Notes under the pieces: generated by a model
Told to the model about the DNA's origin: nothing
Seen by the model: only the letters and a program-made list of their open reading frames with translations
Databases searched by the model: none
Shown here: positions 1 through 6,994 of the stretch, in pieces
How positions within the stretch are numbered: the stretch's first letter is position 1
Layout: each line of letters starts with the position of its first letter
From: Methylotenera sp.
Lineage (GTDB): Bacteria; Pseudomonadota; Gammaproteobacteria; Burkholderiales; Methylophilaceae
Direction: 5' to 3'
Assembly: GCA_027310735.1 (NCBI GenBank)
Contig: DAIDAH010000055.1
Span: 1 to 13,128 of the forward strand
Length of the DNA stretch: 13,128 nucleotides
Position numbers and translations under genes: made by a program

Positions 1-312
1 GTTTATCGTCAGCCTATGTTGATTGAGTCAGTGCCGATGGGCAGGCCGCCAATCTATCTGCGCGTACCACCAGGCCATGCTAAACACTGGAGTAAGCACT
101 GTAGAGAATATAACGCCTGTGGAGAGCAGGTCTACTTTGTGCAGGATGGTTGGTATAGCCATGAATATGCTCCACGTTATCAGAAGCAGCATGGTGACCG
201 TCGGGATGAGCGCCGCGACGAACGCAATGATGATCGACGTGATGATCGTCAAGGTAATCATGGCAATCAGGACAATGATCGACATGACAATGGTCGTGGC
301 CGAAATCACTGA
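1..312 (+). CDS. small secreted protein, C-terminal part (5' end outside window), Arg/Asp-rich tail
   Basis: The frame is open from the first base of the window, reading VYRQP before the first internal Met, so the true start lies to the left. About 103 residues are visible. A conserved-looking block reads RVPPGHAKHWSKHC, then YNACGEQVYFVQDGWY. It holds two Cys and several His and resembles a widespread group of proteobacterial periplasmic proteins with PPGHAKxWxxHCxxYxACGxPVYFV; I recognise the pattern but know no function. The last ~45 residues are a low-complexity tail with DRRDER-like units, ending in Gly/Asn/His-rich sequence. A signal peptide is expected but would be outside the window. 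The stop is TGA at 310-312. Overlapping open frames on both strands look like shadows of the repetitive tail. Confidence 0.7.
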   Translation, partial: VYRQPMLIESVPMGRPPIYLRVPPGHAKHWSKHCREYNACGEQVYFVQDGWYSHEYAPRYQKQHGDRRDERRDERNDDRRDDRQGNHGNQDNDRHDNGRGRNH

Positions 313-602
313 GTAGTAGCAGTCCAGCACTTGTCTTTAGCAGTATGTGTTGGATGATGATACGCAGTATTTGAATGTAATCAGCTCGATCTGTGCGTTA
401 TCGCACAGATCGCTGGTTGAGTGTAGTGGAAGATATGAACTCAAGTACGAATATGCGTGTGCAAATTTAAACGTAGCCTTAACCTGAGTCATGCTTAGTG
501 AGTTTCTTAGATAGTGAGTAGCAACAGATGCCGATGGTCAAGCAAACGGCTTGAGGTTTGTAGGCTCCATTTTATTTTCTAATATTGATAAGGAGATCTG
601 TT
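313..602. other. intergenic region upstream of the BON lipoprotein gene
   Basis: These 290 bases contain no convincing reading frame. The main structure is the perfect inverted repeat at 387-412. A possible weak promoter sits near the gene (TTGAGG at 551-556, TATTTT at 573-578, 16-base spacer), but neither hexamer is close to consensus. Nothing resembling a T-tailed terminator for the upstream gene was seen. Confidence 0.5.
387..412. promoter_or_regulatory. perfect palindrome, candidate operator (copy 1)
   Basis: Arms CGATCTGTGCG and CGCACAGATCG are exact reverse complements (11 bp each) around TTAT. No T-run follows on either strand, so it is unlikely to be an intrinsic terminator. The inner TGTGCG-N4-CGCACA has the two-half-site geometry typical of Crp/Fnr-family operators. 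The 20-base core recurs at 7712-7737 with one base changed, in the centre. It ends 190 bases before the BON lipoprotein start. The regulator is inferred, not shown. Confidence 0.6.
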
Positions 603-944
603 ATGAAACAACTTAAATACATTGCTACGACAATCCTTGCTGTGTCGCTAGTAGCCACACTAGGTTGTGCTGCAACGAACAGTAAAGACGGCGCATCAGC
701 ATCCAAGCAGGAAAGCGCAGGCGAGTACATTGATGACAGTGTCATTACCACCAAGGTAAAGGCCGCAGTATTGAATGAGCCTACGTTAAAGTCATTTGAA
801 ATCAATGTCGAAACCTATAAAGGTGTAGTGCAGTTGAGCGGCTTTGTTAGCTCACAAGCCAATATTGAAAAAGCGGTGGGAATCACACGCAGCATCAAGG
901 GTGTAACGTCAGTTAAAAATGACATGCGACTGAAAGATAAGTAA
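603..944 (+). CDS. BON-domain lipoprotein (OsmY/DolP-like)
   Basis: A 113-residue protein. The start is ATG 603, chosen because AAGGAG at 590-595 lies 7 bases upstream; a TTG at 585 in the same frame overlaps the ribosome site region and is unlikely. The N-terminus is a signal peptide (MKQLKYIATTILAVSLVATLG) followed by Cys22 in an ATLGC context, a plausible but imperfect lipobox. Residues ~41-112 form one BON domain: YIDDSVITTKVKAAVL, then VQLSGFV and GVTSVKNDMRL. BON domains are found in periplasmic and outer-membrane stress proteins such as OsmY and DolP and are thought to bind phospholipid or envelope surfaces. It is the first of four small envelope-type genes in a row. It is likely tied to envelope or osmotic stress, by family inference. 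Confidence 0.88.
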   Translation: MKQLKYIATTILAVSLVATLGCAATNSKDGASASKQESAGEYIDDSVITTKVKAAVLNEPTLKSFEINVETYKGVVQLSGFVSSQANIEKAVGITRSIKGVTSVKNDMRLKDK

Positions 945-975
945 TCATTCGACCCTCTATTTAAGGAGTATCAAC

Positions 976-1122
976 ATGCTTGAAACTATTGCCGTTCTTT
1001 TAATTATTCTCTGGGTGCTTGGCTTGGTCTCGGCATATACCATGGGCGGGTTAATTCATATTCTCTTGGTCGTCGCAATCGTTGTGATTTTGGTGCGAGT
1101 AATTCAAGGTCGGCGTCTGTAA
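976..1122 (+). CDS. lmo0937-family small membrane protein
   Basis: A 48-residue protein starting MLETIAVLLIILWVLGLVSA and ending VIQGRRL. AAGGAG at 963-968 is 7 bases before ATG 976, a strong start. Two short hydrophobic segments (about residues 4-20 and 25-42) are joined by YTMGGLIH, a loop typical of this family (lmo0937 / DUF5670), and a basic tail follows. The function of the family is unknown. Members are commonly found near general-stress genes such as BON or CsbD proteins, as here. It lies 31 bases after the BON gene stop, so the two are probably co-transcribed. Confidence 0.85.
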   Translation: MLETIAVLLIILWVLGLVSAYTMGGLIHILLVVAIVVILVRVIQGRRL

Positions 1123-1221
1123 CTACATCTGCTTTTTATGTGATGGTTAAGGCAAAGTGTCTCTATCTCACCGATTTTCACATCGCCTAAAGTTAAGTAC
1201 ATTTTTATAGGAGAAGATTAG

Positions 1222-1434
1222 ATGAACGCAGTCAAGATATTGGCAATCGTATTGATTGTTGCTGGTGCTCTGGGTTTGGCGTATGGCAGTTTCACCTACA
1301 CCAAGGAAACGCATCAAGCCAAGATAGGCCCGATAGAACTTTCTATTAAAGACAAAGAAACAGTCAATATCCCTGTTTGGGCTGGAGTGGCGGCGATGCT
1401 GGCTGGTGCAGTTCTGTTGTTCGCCCGCAAGTAG
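1222..1434 (+). CDS. small two-helix inner-membrane protein, unknown function
   Basis: A 70-residue protein with AGGAG at 1209-1213, 8 bases before ATG 1222. Residues ~5-23 (ILAIVLIVAGALGLAYG) and ~52-67 (VWAGVAAMLAGAVLLFA) are transmembrane segments. Between them is a polar stretch, YTKETHQAKIGPIELSIKDKETVNIP, probably exposed to the periplasm. Similar short proteins with the KETH...IGPIELSIKDKETVNIPVW block occur in many proteobacteria as uncharacterised proteins, loosely similar to the DUF3185 type. It sits 99 bases after the previous gene, within the small envelope-gene cluster. No function can be assigned. Confidence 0.8.
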   Translation: MNAVKILAIVLIVAGALGLAYGSFTYTKETHQAKIGPIELSIKDKETVNIPVWAGVAAMLAGAVLLFARK

Positions 1435-1526
1435 GGTCACTCATTATGCTTTTAAGGGTAAGATTTTTAAAGTAATGCGTAGACTAATTAAGAATTTATC
1501 AAATTTTGTTAACAATGGAGAAGAAT

Positions 1527-1841
1527 ATGGCGAATTTAGTCGATCAATTTAGTAAAGATCAATTAATCAGTGATTTTAAAGTGGCTGTTGCGGATGCTGA
1601 AGCATTGCTAAAAGCAACGGTCAACATAGGTGGCGATAAGCTGGTTGAGGTTCGAGCCAAAGCGGAAGATTCACTCAGTATTGCAAAAGCAAGGATGTTG
1701 GATACTCAGTCTGAAGTGATTGCCAGAACTAAAGCTGCAGCTAAGGCTTCCGATATTTATGTGCATAACAATCCGTGGCGGTCTATTGGTGTGGCGACGG
1801 GTGTTGGTTTGGTTGTGGGCTTACTTATTGGTCGTCGCTAG
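1527..1841 (+). CDS. DUF883 family protein (ElaB/YgaM/YqjD type)
   Basis: A 104-residue protein. ATG 1527 is chosen because GGAGAAG (1517-1523) lies just upstream; ATG 1515 and TTG 1506 in the same frame lack a ribosome site. Residues ~1-75 are a mainly helical, charged region (DQLISDFKVAVADAEALL, then AKAEDSLSIAKARMLD). The C-terminus is the family hallmark NPWRSIGVATGVGLVVGLLIGRR, a single Gly-rich membrane anchor ending in two Arg. In E. coli the relatives YqjD, ElaB and YgaM are stationary-phase inner-membrane proteins, and YqjD binds ribosomes. A similar anchored stress role is inferred. It is the last gene of the + strand cluster and converges with the Crp-like gene. Confidence 0.88.
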   Translation: MANLVDQFSKDQLISDFKVAVADAEALLKATVNIGGDKLVEVRAKAEDSLSIAKARMLDTQSEVIARTKAAAKASDIYVHNNPWRSIGVATGVGLVVGLLIGRR

Positions 1842-1887
1842 TTTCTTAAGCAATATGCCAAGTCGCAAAAAAGTAATGTAGTGATTC

Positions 1888-1924
1888 AACTGTCATTGAT
1901 TAGACGCTTAAATCAGTGGCAGTT
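1888..1924. terminator. stem-loop between convergent genes, possible bidirectional terminator
   Basis: AACTGTCATTGATT (1888-1901) pairs with AATCAGTGGCAGTT (1911-1924) around a 9-base loop. All 14 pairs form, two of them G-T wobbles. It lies between the stops of the DUF883 gene (1841) and the convergent Crp-like gene (1975). The T-run is weak on both strands (TTTC on +, TTGAA on -), so terminator function is plausible, not certain. Confidence 0.5.
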
Positions 1925-1974
1925 TCAACCTGATGAGTGATCAAGGTAACGTTGTTTGCTGGAGATAAAGTGTA

Positions 1975-2703
1975 TTAAGGGCTTTGGCGATACTGTACGT
2001 CAGACAGTAAACGACTCATTTCTTTTTTGACTACGGAATAGCATTCGCATGCATGAGTTTCTAATCCAGTTCGATCAAGGACGGCAATGTGGCCGCGGCG
2101 GTAGTTGATAAATCCTGCACGCTGTAAGTTTCCAGCTGCAGCCGTAATGCCCTCACGGCGTACGCCGAGCATGCCTGAGACTAACTCCTGAGTCATAACC
2201 AATTCATTGGTTGGCAGGCGATCAAGCGTTAGCAGCAGCCAGCGGCATAGTTGTTGTTCTACTGAGTGGTGTCGGTTACATACGGCAGTTTGTGCCATCT
2301 GTGTCAGCAGTGCTTGCGTGTAGCGTAGTAACAGGCGTTGCATTAGGCCGCCGCGATCAAACTCCTGCTTGAGCAAGCGGCGTTCTAGTCGGTAAGCGTG
2401 GCCTGCTGTTTGCACAACAGCTGAACTTGATGTGCTATCTCCGCCCATGAATAGAGAAACACCGACCACACCTTCATTGCCGACGCCCGCAGATTCGGCT
2501 GATGCGCCAGATTCCATGATATAGTGCAGCGATACGATAGACGTGGTCGGAAAATAGGCATGCTGTAATTGCCCGCCAGGCTCGTAGAGGATTTTACCGA
2601 GTGGCATTTGGATTAGTTCCAGATGCGCTACCAATGGCTCGAACTCAACCGTGGGTAGTGCAGCGAGAAGGTGGTTCTGATTCGGGCTATTAGGCGTGGG
2701 CAT
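1975..2703 (-). CDS. Crp/Fnr-family transcriptional regulator
   Basis: A 242-residue protein from ATG 2703. Residues ~20-115 form a cNMP-binding-like beta-roll (MPLGKILYEPGGQLQHAYFPTTS, then GNEGVVGVSLFMGG). A long dimerisation helix follows, then a C-terminal winged helix-turn-helix (~150-215) with recognition region MLGVRREGITAAAGNLQ. The Fnr-type N-terminal cluster of four Cys is absent, so oxygen sensing through an Fe-S cluster is unlikely. The residues of the cAMP pocket are not clearly kept, so the ligand is unknown. It is the last gene of the kinase operon, beginning 2 bases after the response regulator stop and therefore translationally coupled. It may act on the palindromes at 387-412 and 7712-7737; that link is inferred. 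Confidence 0.87.
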   Translation of the reverse strand: MPTPNSPNQNHLLAALPTVEFEPLVAHLELIQMPLGKILYEPGGQLQHAYFPTTSIVSLHYIMESGASAESAGVGNEGVVGVSLFMGGDSTSSSAVVQTAGHAYRLERRLLKQEFDRGGLMQRLLLRYTQALLTQMAQTAVCNRHHSVEQQLCRWLLLTLDRLPTNELVMTQELVSGMLGVRREGITAAAGNLQRAGFINYRRGHIAVLDRTGLETHACECYSVVKKEMSRLLSDVQYRQSP

Positions 2704-2705
2704 CT

Positions 2706-3569
2706 TTAACTTTCAAGGTTTGGTGCTCTATCTTTTGTGATAAGTTCAACACCGATTCCTCGGTAGCCGACAAAGCGGCAGGCTCTGTCGAACATCGGCT
2801 CTCCACTCACTTGGAATCTTTGCTGTGAACCATCGGCATTGGTGCGACTGAAAATAAAATCAAGGAAAGGCTGTCTAGCGGCAATGCTTGCCTGTAGTGC
2901 CTTTCGCTCAGATTCATTCCAGCCTGCCTTTGGAATCCTGCTTATTTCTTTTTCGCCAGTGCTGTCTTTTTCTAAAGTATCAATCTGCATGCCGAGCATA
3001 TCCAGAACCGGGCCTGACACTTTGGTGAAATTCATGTTTTCATCTTGCTCCCAGTACCAATCTGAGGCTAGTTCAGTCAGGCTGCGATAACGTGCTTCGC
3101 TTTCACGTAGTTCAGTCGTGCGCTCCAACACAGTCTGCTCCAGAATTTTGTTGTAATTTTCAAGTTTTTTGTACAGGAGGCGAACCTCAAGCATGTTGTG
3201 AATACGCGCTTTGACCTCGACTAAATCAAACGGTTTACTAATAAAATCTTTTGCGCCGGCTTCCAGCGCGCGTAGCTTGTGGTTCGGTTGTGCCGTGAGC
3301 ACGAGAATAGGCAAGTATGCCTCTTGATCATTTGCTTTAAGGCCTTCTATCACTTGAAAGCCATTCATGACCGGCATTTGCAGATCCAATAGAATCAGGT
3401 CGTAACAGTGCTCACGATGTAGGTTAAAGACTTCTTGTGGATTCATGGTTGCAGTGACGGATGTGTAGCCAGTCTCACTCAGCAGTTGCTCTAGCAGGCT
3501 GATGTTAGATTCCTGATCATCAACAATCAGTATGCTGGCATTAAGAATTTCTGACGCAGTAATCATCAT
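2706..3569 (-). CDS. response regulator, REC-PAS, no DNA-binding or enzymatic output domain
   Basis: A 287-residue protein. The receiver domain (~12-130) has the acidic pair D17/D18, phospho-acceptor D62 in LILLDLQMPVMNGF, T92 and K112 in DFISKPF, so it should be phosphorylatable. A coiled-coil linker (~130-158) follows, then a PAS domain (~160-280, starting YRSLTELASDWYWEQD). No GGDEF, EAL, HD-GYP, kinase or HTH domain follows. Start ATG 3569 overlaps the kinase stop as ATGA, with AAGGA shortly upstream; a second ATG follows immediately. The likely partner is the hybrid kinase encoded just before it. Output could go through protein-protein contact, possibly with the Crp-like factor encoded next; this is inferred. 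Confidence 0.88.
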   Translation of the reverse strand: MMITASEILNASILIVDDQESNISLLEQLLSETGYTSVTATMNPQEVFNLHREHCYDLILLDLQMPVMNGFQVIEGLKANDQEAYLPILVLTAQPNHKLRALEAGAKDFISKPFDLVEVKARIHNMLEVRLLYKKLENYNKILEQTVLERTTELRESEARYRSLTELASDWYWEQDENMNFTKVSGPVLDMLGMQIDTLEKDSTGEKEISRIPKAGWNESERKALQASIAARQPFLDFIFSRTNADGSQQRFQVSGEPMFDRACRFVGYRGIGVELITKDRAPNLES

Positions 3570-6500
3570 GATTGTTCCTTTTCAATTGTGAGAATGGTTT
3601 TTGTTTCCGCAAACTTTAGTGCTAAGTCCAATGTGTTCATGAATTCGTTAACCTTGATTGGTTTTGTAAGGTAGCGAAAGAATCCAGCCTCTAAACCCTT
3701 TTCAATATCACGTGGCATTGCATTCGCGCTGAGCGCAACCACCGGGATATGTGCTGTTTCTGGACATTTTGTGAGTATTTTGAGTGCATCAAAACCACTT
3801 AGGCCAGGCAGGTTGATATCCATTAGAATCACGTCTGGTAAAGCGTGGCGGGCAAGTTTGACGCCTTGTTTGGCATTCATTGCGCTGAGTAGGCGAACAT
3901 CTGGTCGTCGCGCAATAATGTCCTCTATCAGCATTAAGTTTGCTGGGTTATCTTCAACGTAAAGCAGGGTATTTAAGCTTGTATCTATTAGCTTGGGAGT
4001 GATGGTGCTGTCTTTATTGTCGCTATCCGTCGCTTGTGATTCAGTTTGCTGCTTTTGGTCAGCTGAGTCATGTTCAATGGCATTCAGTTCAGTTAAATCC
4101 AGTTCAATCCAGAATACGCTACCCTTACCAACGGTGCTTTCTACGCCTATTTTTCCACTCATTAAATCAATGAGTCGCTTGCAAACGACTAGGCCAATCC
4201 CCGTACCTTCTTCTTCTTTCGCTTTTTGTCCAAGTCGATTAAATGGCTCGAAAAGCTGTGACAGTTGCTCCGATGACAGTCCTGCGCCAGTGTCATGGAC
4301 GCTGATGCGAATCGAATCCCAAGCGGTCAGTTGGCACTCTACCGTCACTGTTCCGTTTATCTTGTTGTATTTAATCGCATTGGATAACAGGTTGATCATC
4401 ACCTGTTTTAACCGTGTGCGGTCACCTGTGACGCAATAGGGAAAGTCCGGCCGAGTGAACGTGACATCAATGCCACGCTTTTGTGCCTGTGGCTCAATCA
4501 TGGATTCACATTCGTGCATTACATCTGCTAGCAATACTGGCTCCAGAGATAGCGTCAGTTTTCCAGACTCAATCAGTGCGAGATCTAACACTTCGTTAAT
4601 CAGTTCCAGCAAGTACCAGCCAGCTTTAAGAATCTGGTCGACGCTTTTTTTCTGAGAGGTAGTGGGTGGTGGTGTTCCAGACTCTATCAGCTGCGCAAAG
4701 CCGAGTATTGCGCCAAGTGGTGTACGTAGCTCATGGCTCATGCTGGAGAGAAAGTCTGATTTAGCCAGATTGGCTTTTTCCGCCACAAATGTTGCGCGTT
4801 CAAGCTCAGCATTCTTATCTTGTAGCGCCTCATCCAGCAAGGTGCGTTCAGCTTCTACCTGCTTACGTGCCGTGTTGTCCGTGCCAATCAGCAGGTAACC
4901 AATAATCGTGTTATGCGCATCGCGCAAAGCCGTTACAGACACCATTGCTGGTAGGCGGTTACCATCTTTATGGATGTAAGTCAGCTCGTAAATATCCTCA
5001 ATGCCGCGTGAGGCTTTAAATACCAATGCTTCAAAACCTGGCTTAATCTCGGTATCTAGCTCTATGCTTAATGCTTTAGCGCGCGCTATGATTTCTACTG
5101 GGTCAGAAATTTCGGCGGGCGTAATCTTGTTCATGACGTCCACTGCGGCATAACCCAGCATATGTTCCGCGCCGACATTAAATATCTGGATGACCCCTTT
5201 AGCATCGGTAGCGATGCTGGAAAAGTTTGCACTATTGAAGATTGCACTTTGCAGAGCACCGGCTTTGAGTAGCGCATCTTCTGCCTGCTTGCGTGCAGTA
5301 ATGTCACGTAAAATGCATGTGAAGTAGCGTTCGCCGCCGAGCGACATTTCGCTTACCGCTATTTCCAGAGGAAAGGGCTTGCTGTCCTTGCGCCAGCCAA
5401 TAACTTCGCGCCCAAGTCCGATAGCCAGCGCCTCGTCACTTGCACTGTAATGTTTAAGTGACCCATTGCGCTGCTCTTGATCAAGCTCCGGTATCAATGC
5501 ACTAAAGTTTAGCCCGGTGAGTTCTGCCGCGCTAAAACCGAACATTCGCTGGGCGGCAGGGTTTACGGTTTCAATAATGCCGTCACGTGCATGTAGCGTG
5601 ATAATGCCATCTGCTACGGTGTTAAGTATCGTCTGAATCAGAGCGGTATTGTCGCGTAAGGCTTGCTGTACGGCATATTCATCGCTTACGTTGCGAAATA
5701 CCAGCACAGCGCCGACCACTTGATTGTCACGGTCACGAATCGGTGCGCAGCTATCGGCGATATCACATTCGCTGCCATCGCGAGCAATCAGAACCGTGTG
5801 GTTAGCTAGCCCCTGTATTGTACCGTGCGCTAAAGTTGCCACGACTGGAATCGTGGCGGCTAAGCGCGTTTCTTTGTTGATGATGGGAAAAATTTCATTA
5901 ATGAAGTGACCAATAGCTTCGGCTTGTGTCCAGCCGGTGAGCTTTTCGGCGAGTGGGTTTAAGAGCGTTACTCGTGCTTCTGCATCAGTGGTAATGACGG
6001 CATCGCCAATAGAGTTTAGGGTTACCGTGAGCTTTTCTTCACTGTCCTGTAACGTCAGGTTGAGTTGCTGAAGTTGTTTGTTCGTCTCATCTTGAATCGC
6101 TAGTAAATGCCGTGTTTCGAGATGTACCAGATTTTTGAGCTTTTGCTGAGTCTGCTGATAAATTAAATAAACGAATGCAAGCGCGAAAAGTGCCCATAGC
6201 AGGCCAGAAAACATAATGCTGTTAAACATGCGGTGCATGTCTGATTGAAGTGCAGCGTTTTCCTTCGAGTATATGTTTTCCTCAATCTGCGTAAACTCAA
6301 ACATCTCGGCACGGATCGAATCCATTAGTCGCTTGCCAATACTTTCGTGTATTTGTGTTGTAGCAGCAGTGATTTTATTATCGTGGCGCAACTGAATTAA
6401 ATGCGCCATTTCCACCATTTTGGCATCGATCAAAGGAAAGGCTGCGTCTAAGTGGTTTTTAGCGGTATTGGTTAAAGTTAATTCACGTAGTTTAAATAGG

Positions 6501-6790
6501 CTTTCACCTAGATTGCTACGCGTAACTAAATAGGGCTGTAGAAAGCGCTCGTCGCCAGTGAGTAAATAACCACGCTGACCAGTTTCGGCATCTTTTAATG
6601 AGGATAATAAATTGTTGGCTGTGCTTAATGCTAGAGCAGCATGCTCGCGCGCATCTGTTGATTGCTGAATACGGCTAAAAGACCATATCGCTATTGCAAA
6701 GGCGATAGCTACCAATAGCGCAGTGAATGTCACAAAGACCGAAAACTTGTAATTAGTTTTCAAGAGAAAACTACTTTTTGCACAAGGCAA
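3566..6790 (-). CDS. hybrid sensor histidine kinase, CHASE3-PAS-PAS-PAS-HisKA-HATPase-REC
   Basis: A 1074-residue inner-membrane kinase. TM1 is at ~17-38. A periplasmic CHASE3 domain (~40-185) carries the hallmark DAETGQRGYLLTGDERFLQPY region, and TM2 is at ~191-211. A coiled coil leads into three PAS domains (~252-370, ~384-500, ~512-645). HisKA has the phospho-acceptor H686 in FLSSMSHELRTP. The ATPase shows the N box NLLSNAIKYNK (800-810), DTGAGL (833-838) and EGTGIGL (861-867). After a polar linker, a receiver (~940-1060) has E946/D947, D991 and K1043. No HPt domain is present. The start is TTG 6790, the first possible in frame because TAA lies at 6796-6794; it has no clear ribosome site, and TTG 6763 is an alternative. 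It heads a three-gene operon. CHASE3 ligands are generally unknown. Confidence 0.9.
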   Translation of the reverse strand: MPCAKSSFLLKTNYKFSVFVTFTALLVAIAFAIAIWSFSRIQQSTDAREHAALALSTANNLLSSLKDAETGQRGYLLTGDERFLQPYLVTRSNLGESLFKLRELTLTNTAKNHLDAAFPLIDAKMVEMAHLIQLRHDNKITAATTQIHESIGKRLMDSIRAEMFEFTQIEENIYSKENAALQSDMHRMFNSIMFSGLLWALFALAFVYLIYQQTQQKLKNLVHLETRHLLAIQDETNKQLQQLNLTLQDSEEKLTVTLNSIGDAVITTDAEARVTLLNPLAEKLTGWTQAEAIGHFINEIFPIINKETRLAATIPVVATLAHGTIQGLANHTVLIARDGSECDIADSCAPIRDRDNQVVGAVLVFRNVSDEYAVQQALRDNTALIQTILNTVADGIITLHARDGIIETVNPAAQRMFGFSAAELTGLNFSALIPELDQEQRNGSLKHYSASDEALAIGLGREVIGWRKDSKPFPLEIAVSEMSLGGERYFTCILRDITARKQAEDALLKAGALQSAIFNSANFSSIATDAKGVIQIFNVGAEHMLGYAAVDVMNKITPAEISDPVEIIARAKALSIELDTEIKPGFEALVFKASRGIEDIYELTYIHKDGNRLPAMVSVTALRDAHNTIIGYLLIGTDNTARKQVEAERTLLDEALQDKNAELERATFVAEKANLAKSDFLSSMSHELRTPLGAILGFAQLIESGTPPPTTSQKKSVDQILKAGWYLLELINEVLDLALIESGKLTLSLEPVLLADVMHECESMIEPQAQKRGIDVTFTRPDFPYCVTGDRTRLKQVMINLLSNAIKYNKINGTVTVECQLTAWDSIRISVHDTGAGLSSEQLSQLFEPFNRLGQKAKEEEGTGIGLVVCKRLIDLMSGKIGVESTVGKGSVFWIELDLTELNAIEHDSADQKQQTESQATDSDNKDSTITPKLIDTSLNTLLYVEDNPANLMLIEDIIARRPDVRLLSAMNAKQGVKLARHALPDVILMDINLPGLSGFDALKILTKCPETAHIPVVALSANAMPRDIEKGLEAGFFRYLTKPIKVNEFMNTLDLALKFAETKTILTIEKEQS

Positions 6791-6804
6791 ACTTTATTGT
6801 TTGC
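6787..6804. promoter_or_regulatory. inverted repeat over the kinase start codon
   Basis: GCAAAC (6787-6792) and GTTTGC (6799-6804) are exact reverse complements around TTTATT. On the - strand the distal arm includes the proposed TTG start (6790-6788). It could be a weak hairpin limiting initiation, a protein site or chance; the arms are only 6 bp. Confidence 0.3.
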
Positions 6805-6884
6805 AGTAATTTGTGAGGTTTTTTGAAATCCACGTATATTTAGTAGCGGTGGCTGAACTGCTATTGCTGTAGGCATGTCTGACC

Positions 6885-6916
6885 TTGGTGTGGAAATAAT
6901 TTGGTGTAAAAATAAT
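6885..6916. repeat. tandem direct repeat, 2 x 16 bp
   Basis: TTGGTGTGGAAATAAT (6885-6900) is followed immediately by TTGGTGTAAAAATAAT (6901-6916). The copies differ at two adjacent bases. The repeat lies about 95 bases upstream of the kinase start on the - strand, where a response regulator or other dimer could bind two copies on successive turns. It could also be a local duplication without function. Confidence 0.6.
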
Positions 6917-6978
6917 TAAGCGTGCATAGTGTGATTGCTTAACTAAAGCCATGAAAAGCTGCAGCTACTGTTATACAC

Positions 6979-6994
6979 CCATCAAGCTTGATGG
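6979..6994. promoter_or_regulatory. 16-bp perfect palindrome, candidate operator
   Basis: CCATCAAGCTTGATGG reads the same on both strands with no central spacer, so it suits a dimeric DNA-binding protein better than an RNA hairpin. It is centred about 196 bases upstream of the kinase start and lies downstream of the interrupted small gene. No regulator is known for it. Confidence 0.4.

Noticed and set aside
28..330. 100-codon hydrophobic open frame on the - strand opposite the Arg/Asp-rich protein
   Set aside because: It is the antisense of the repetitive tail; its Ile/Val/Met/Thr-rich sequence is what antisense of Asp/Arg/His codons gives, and the + strand frame has recognisable conserved motifs.
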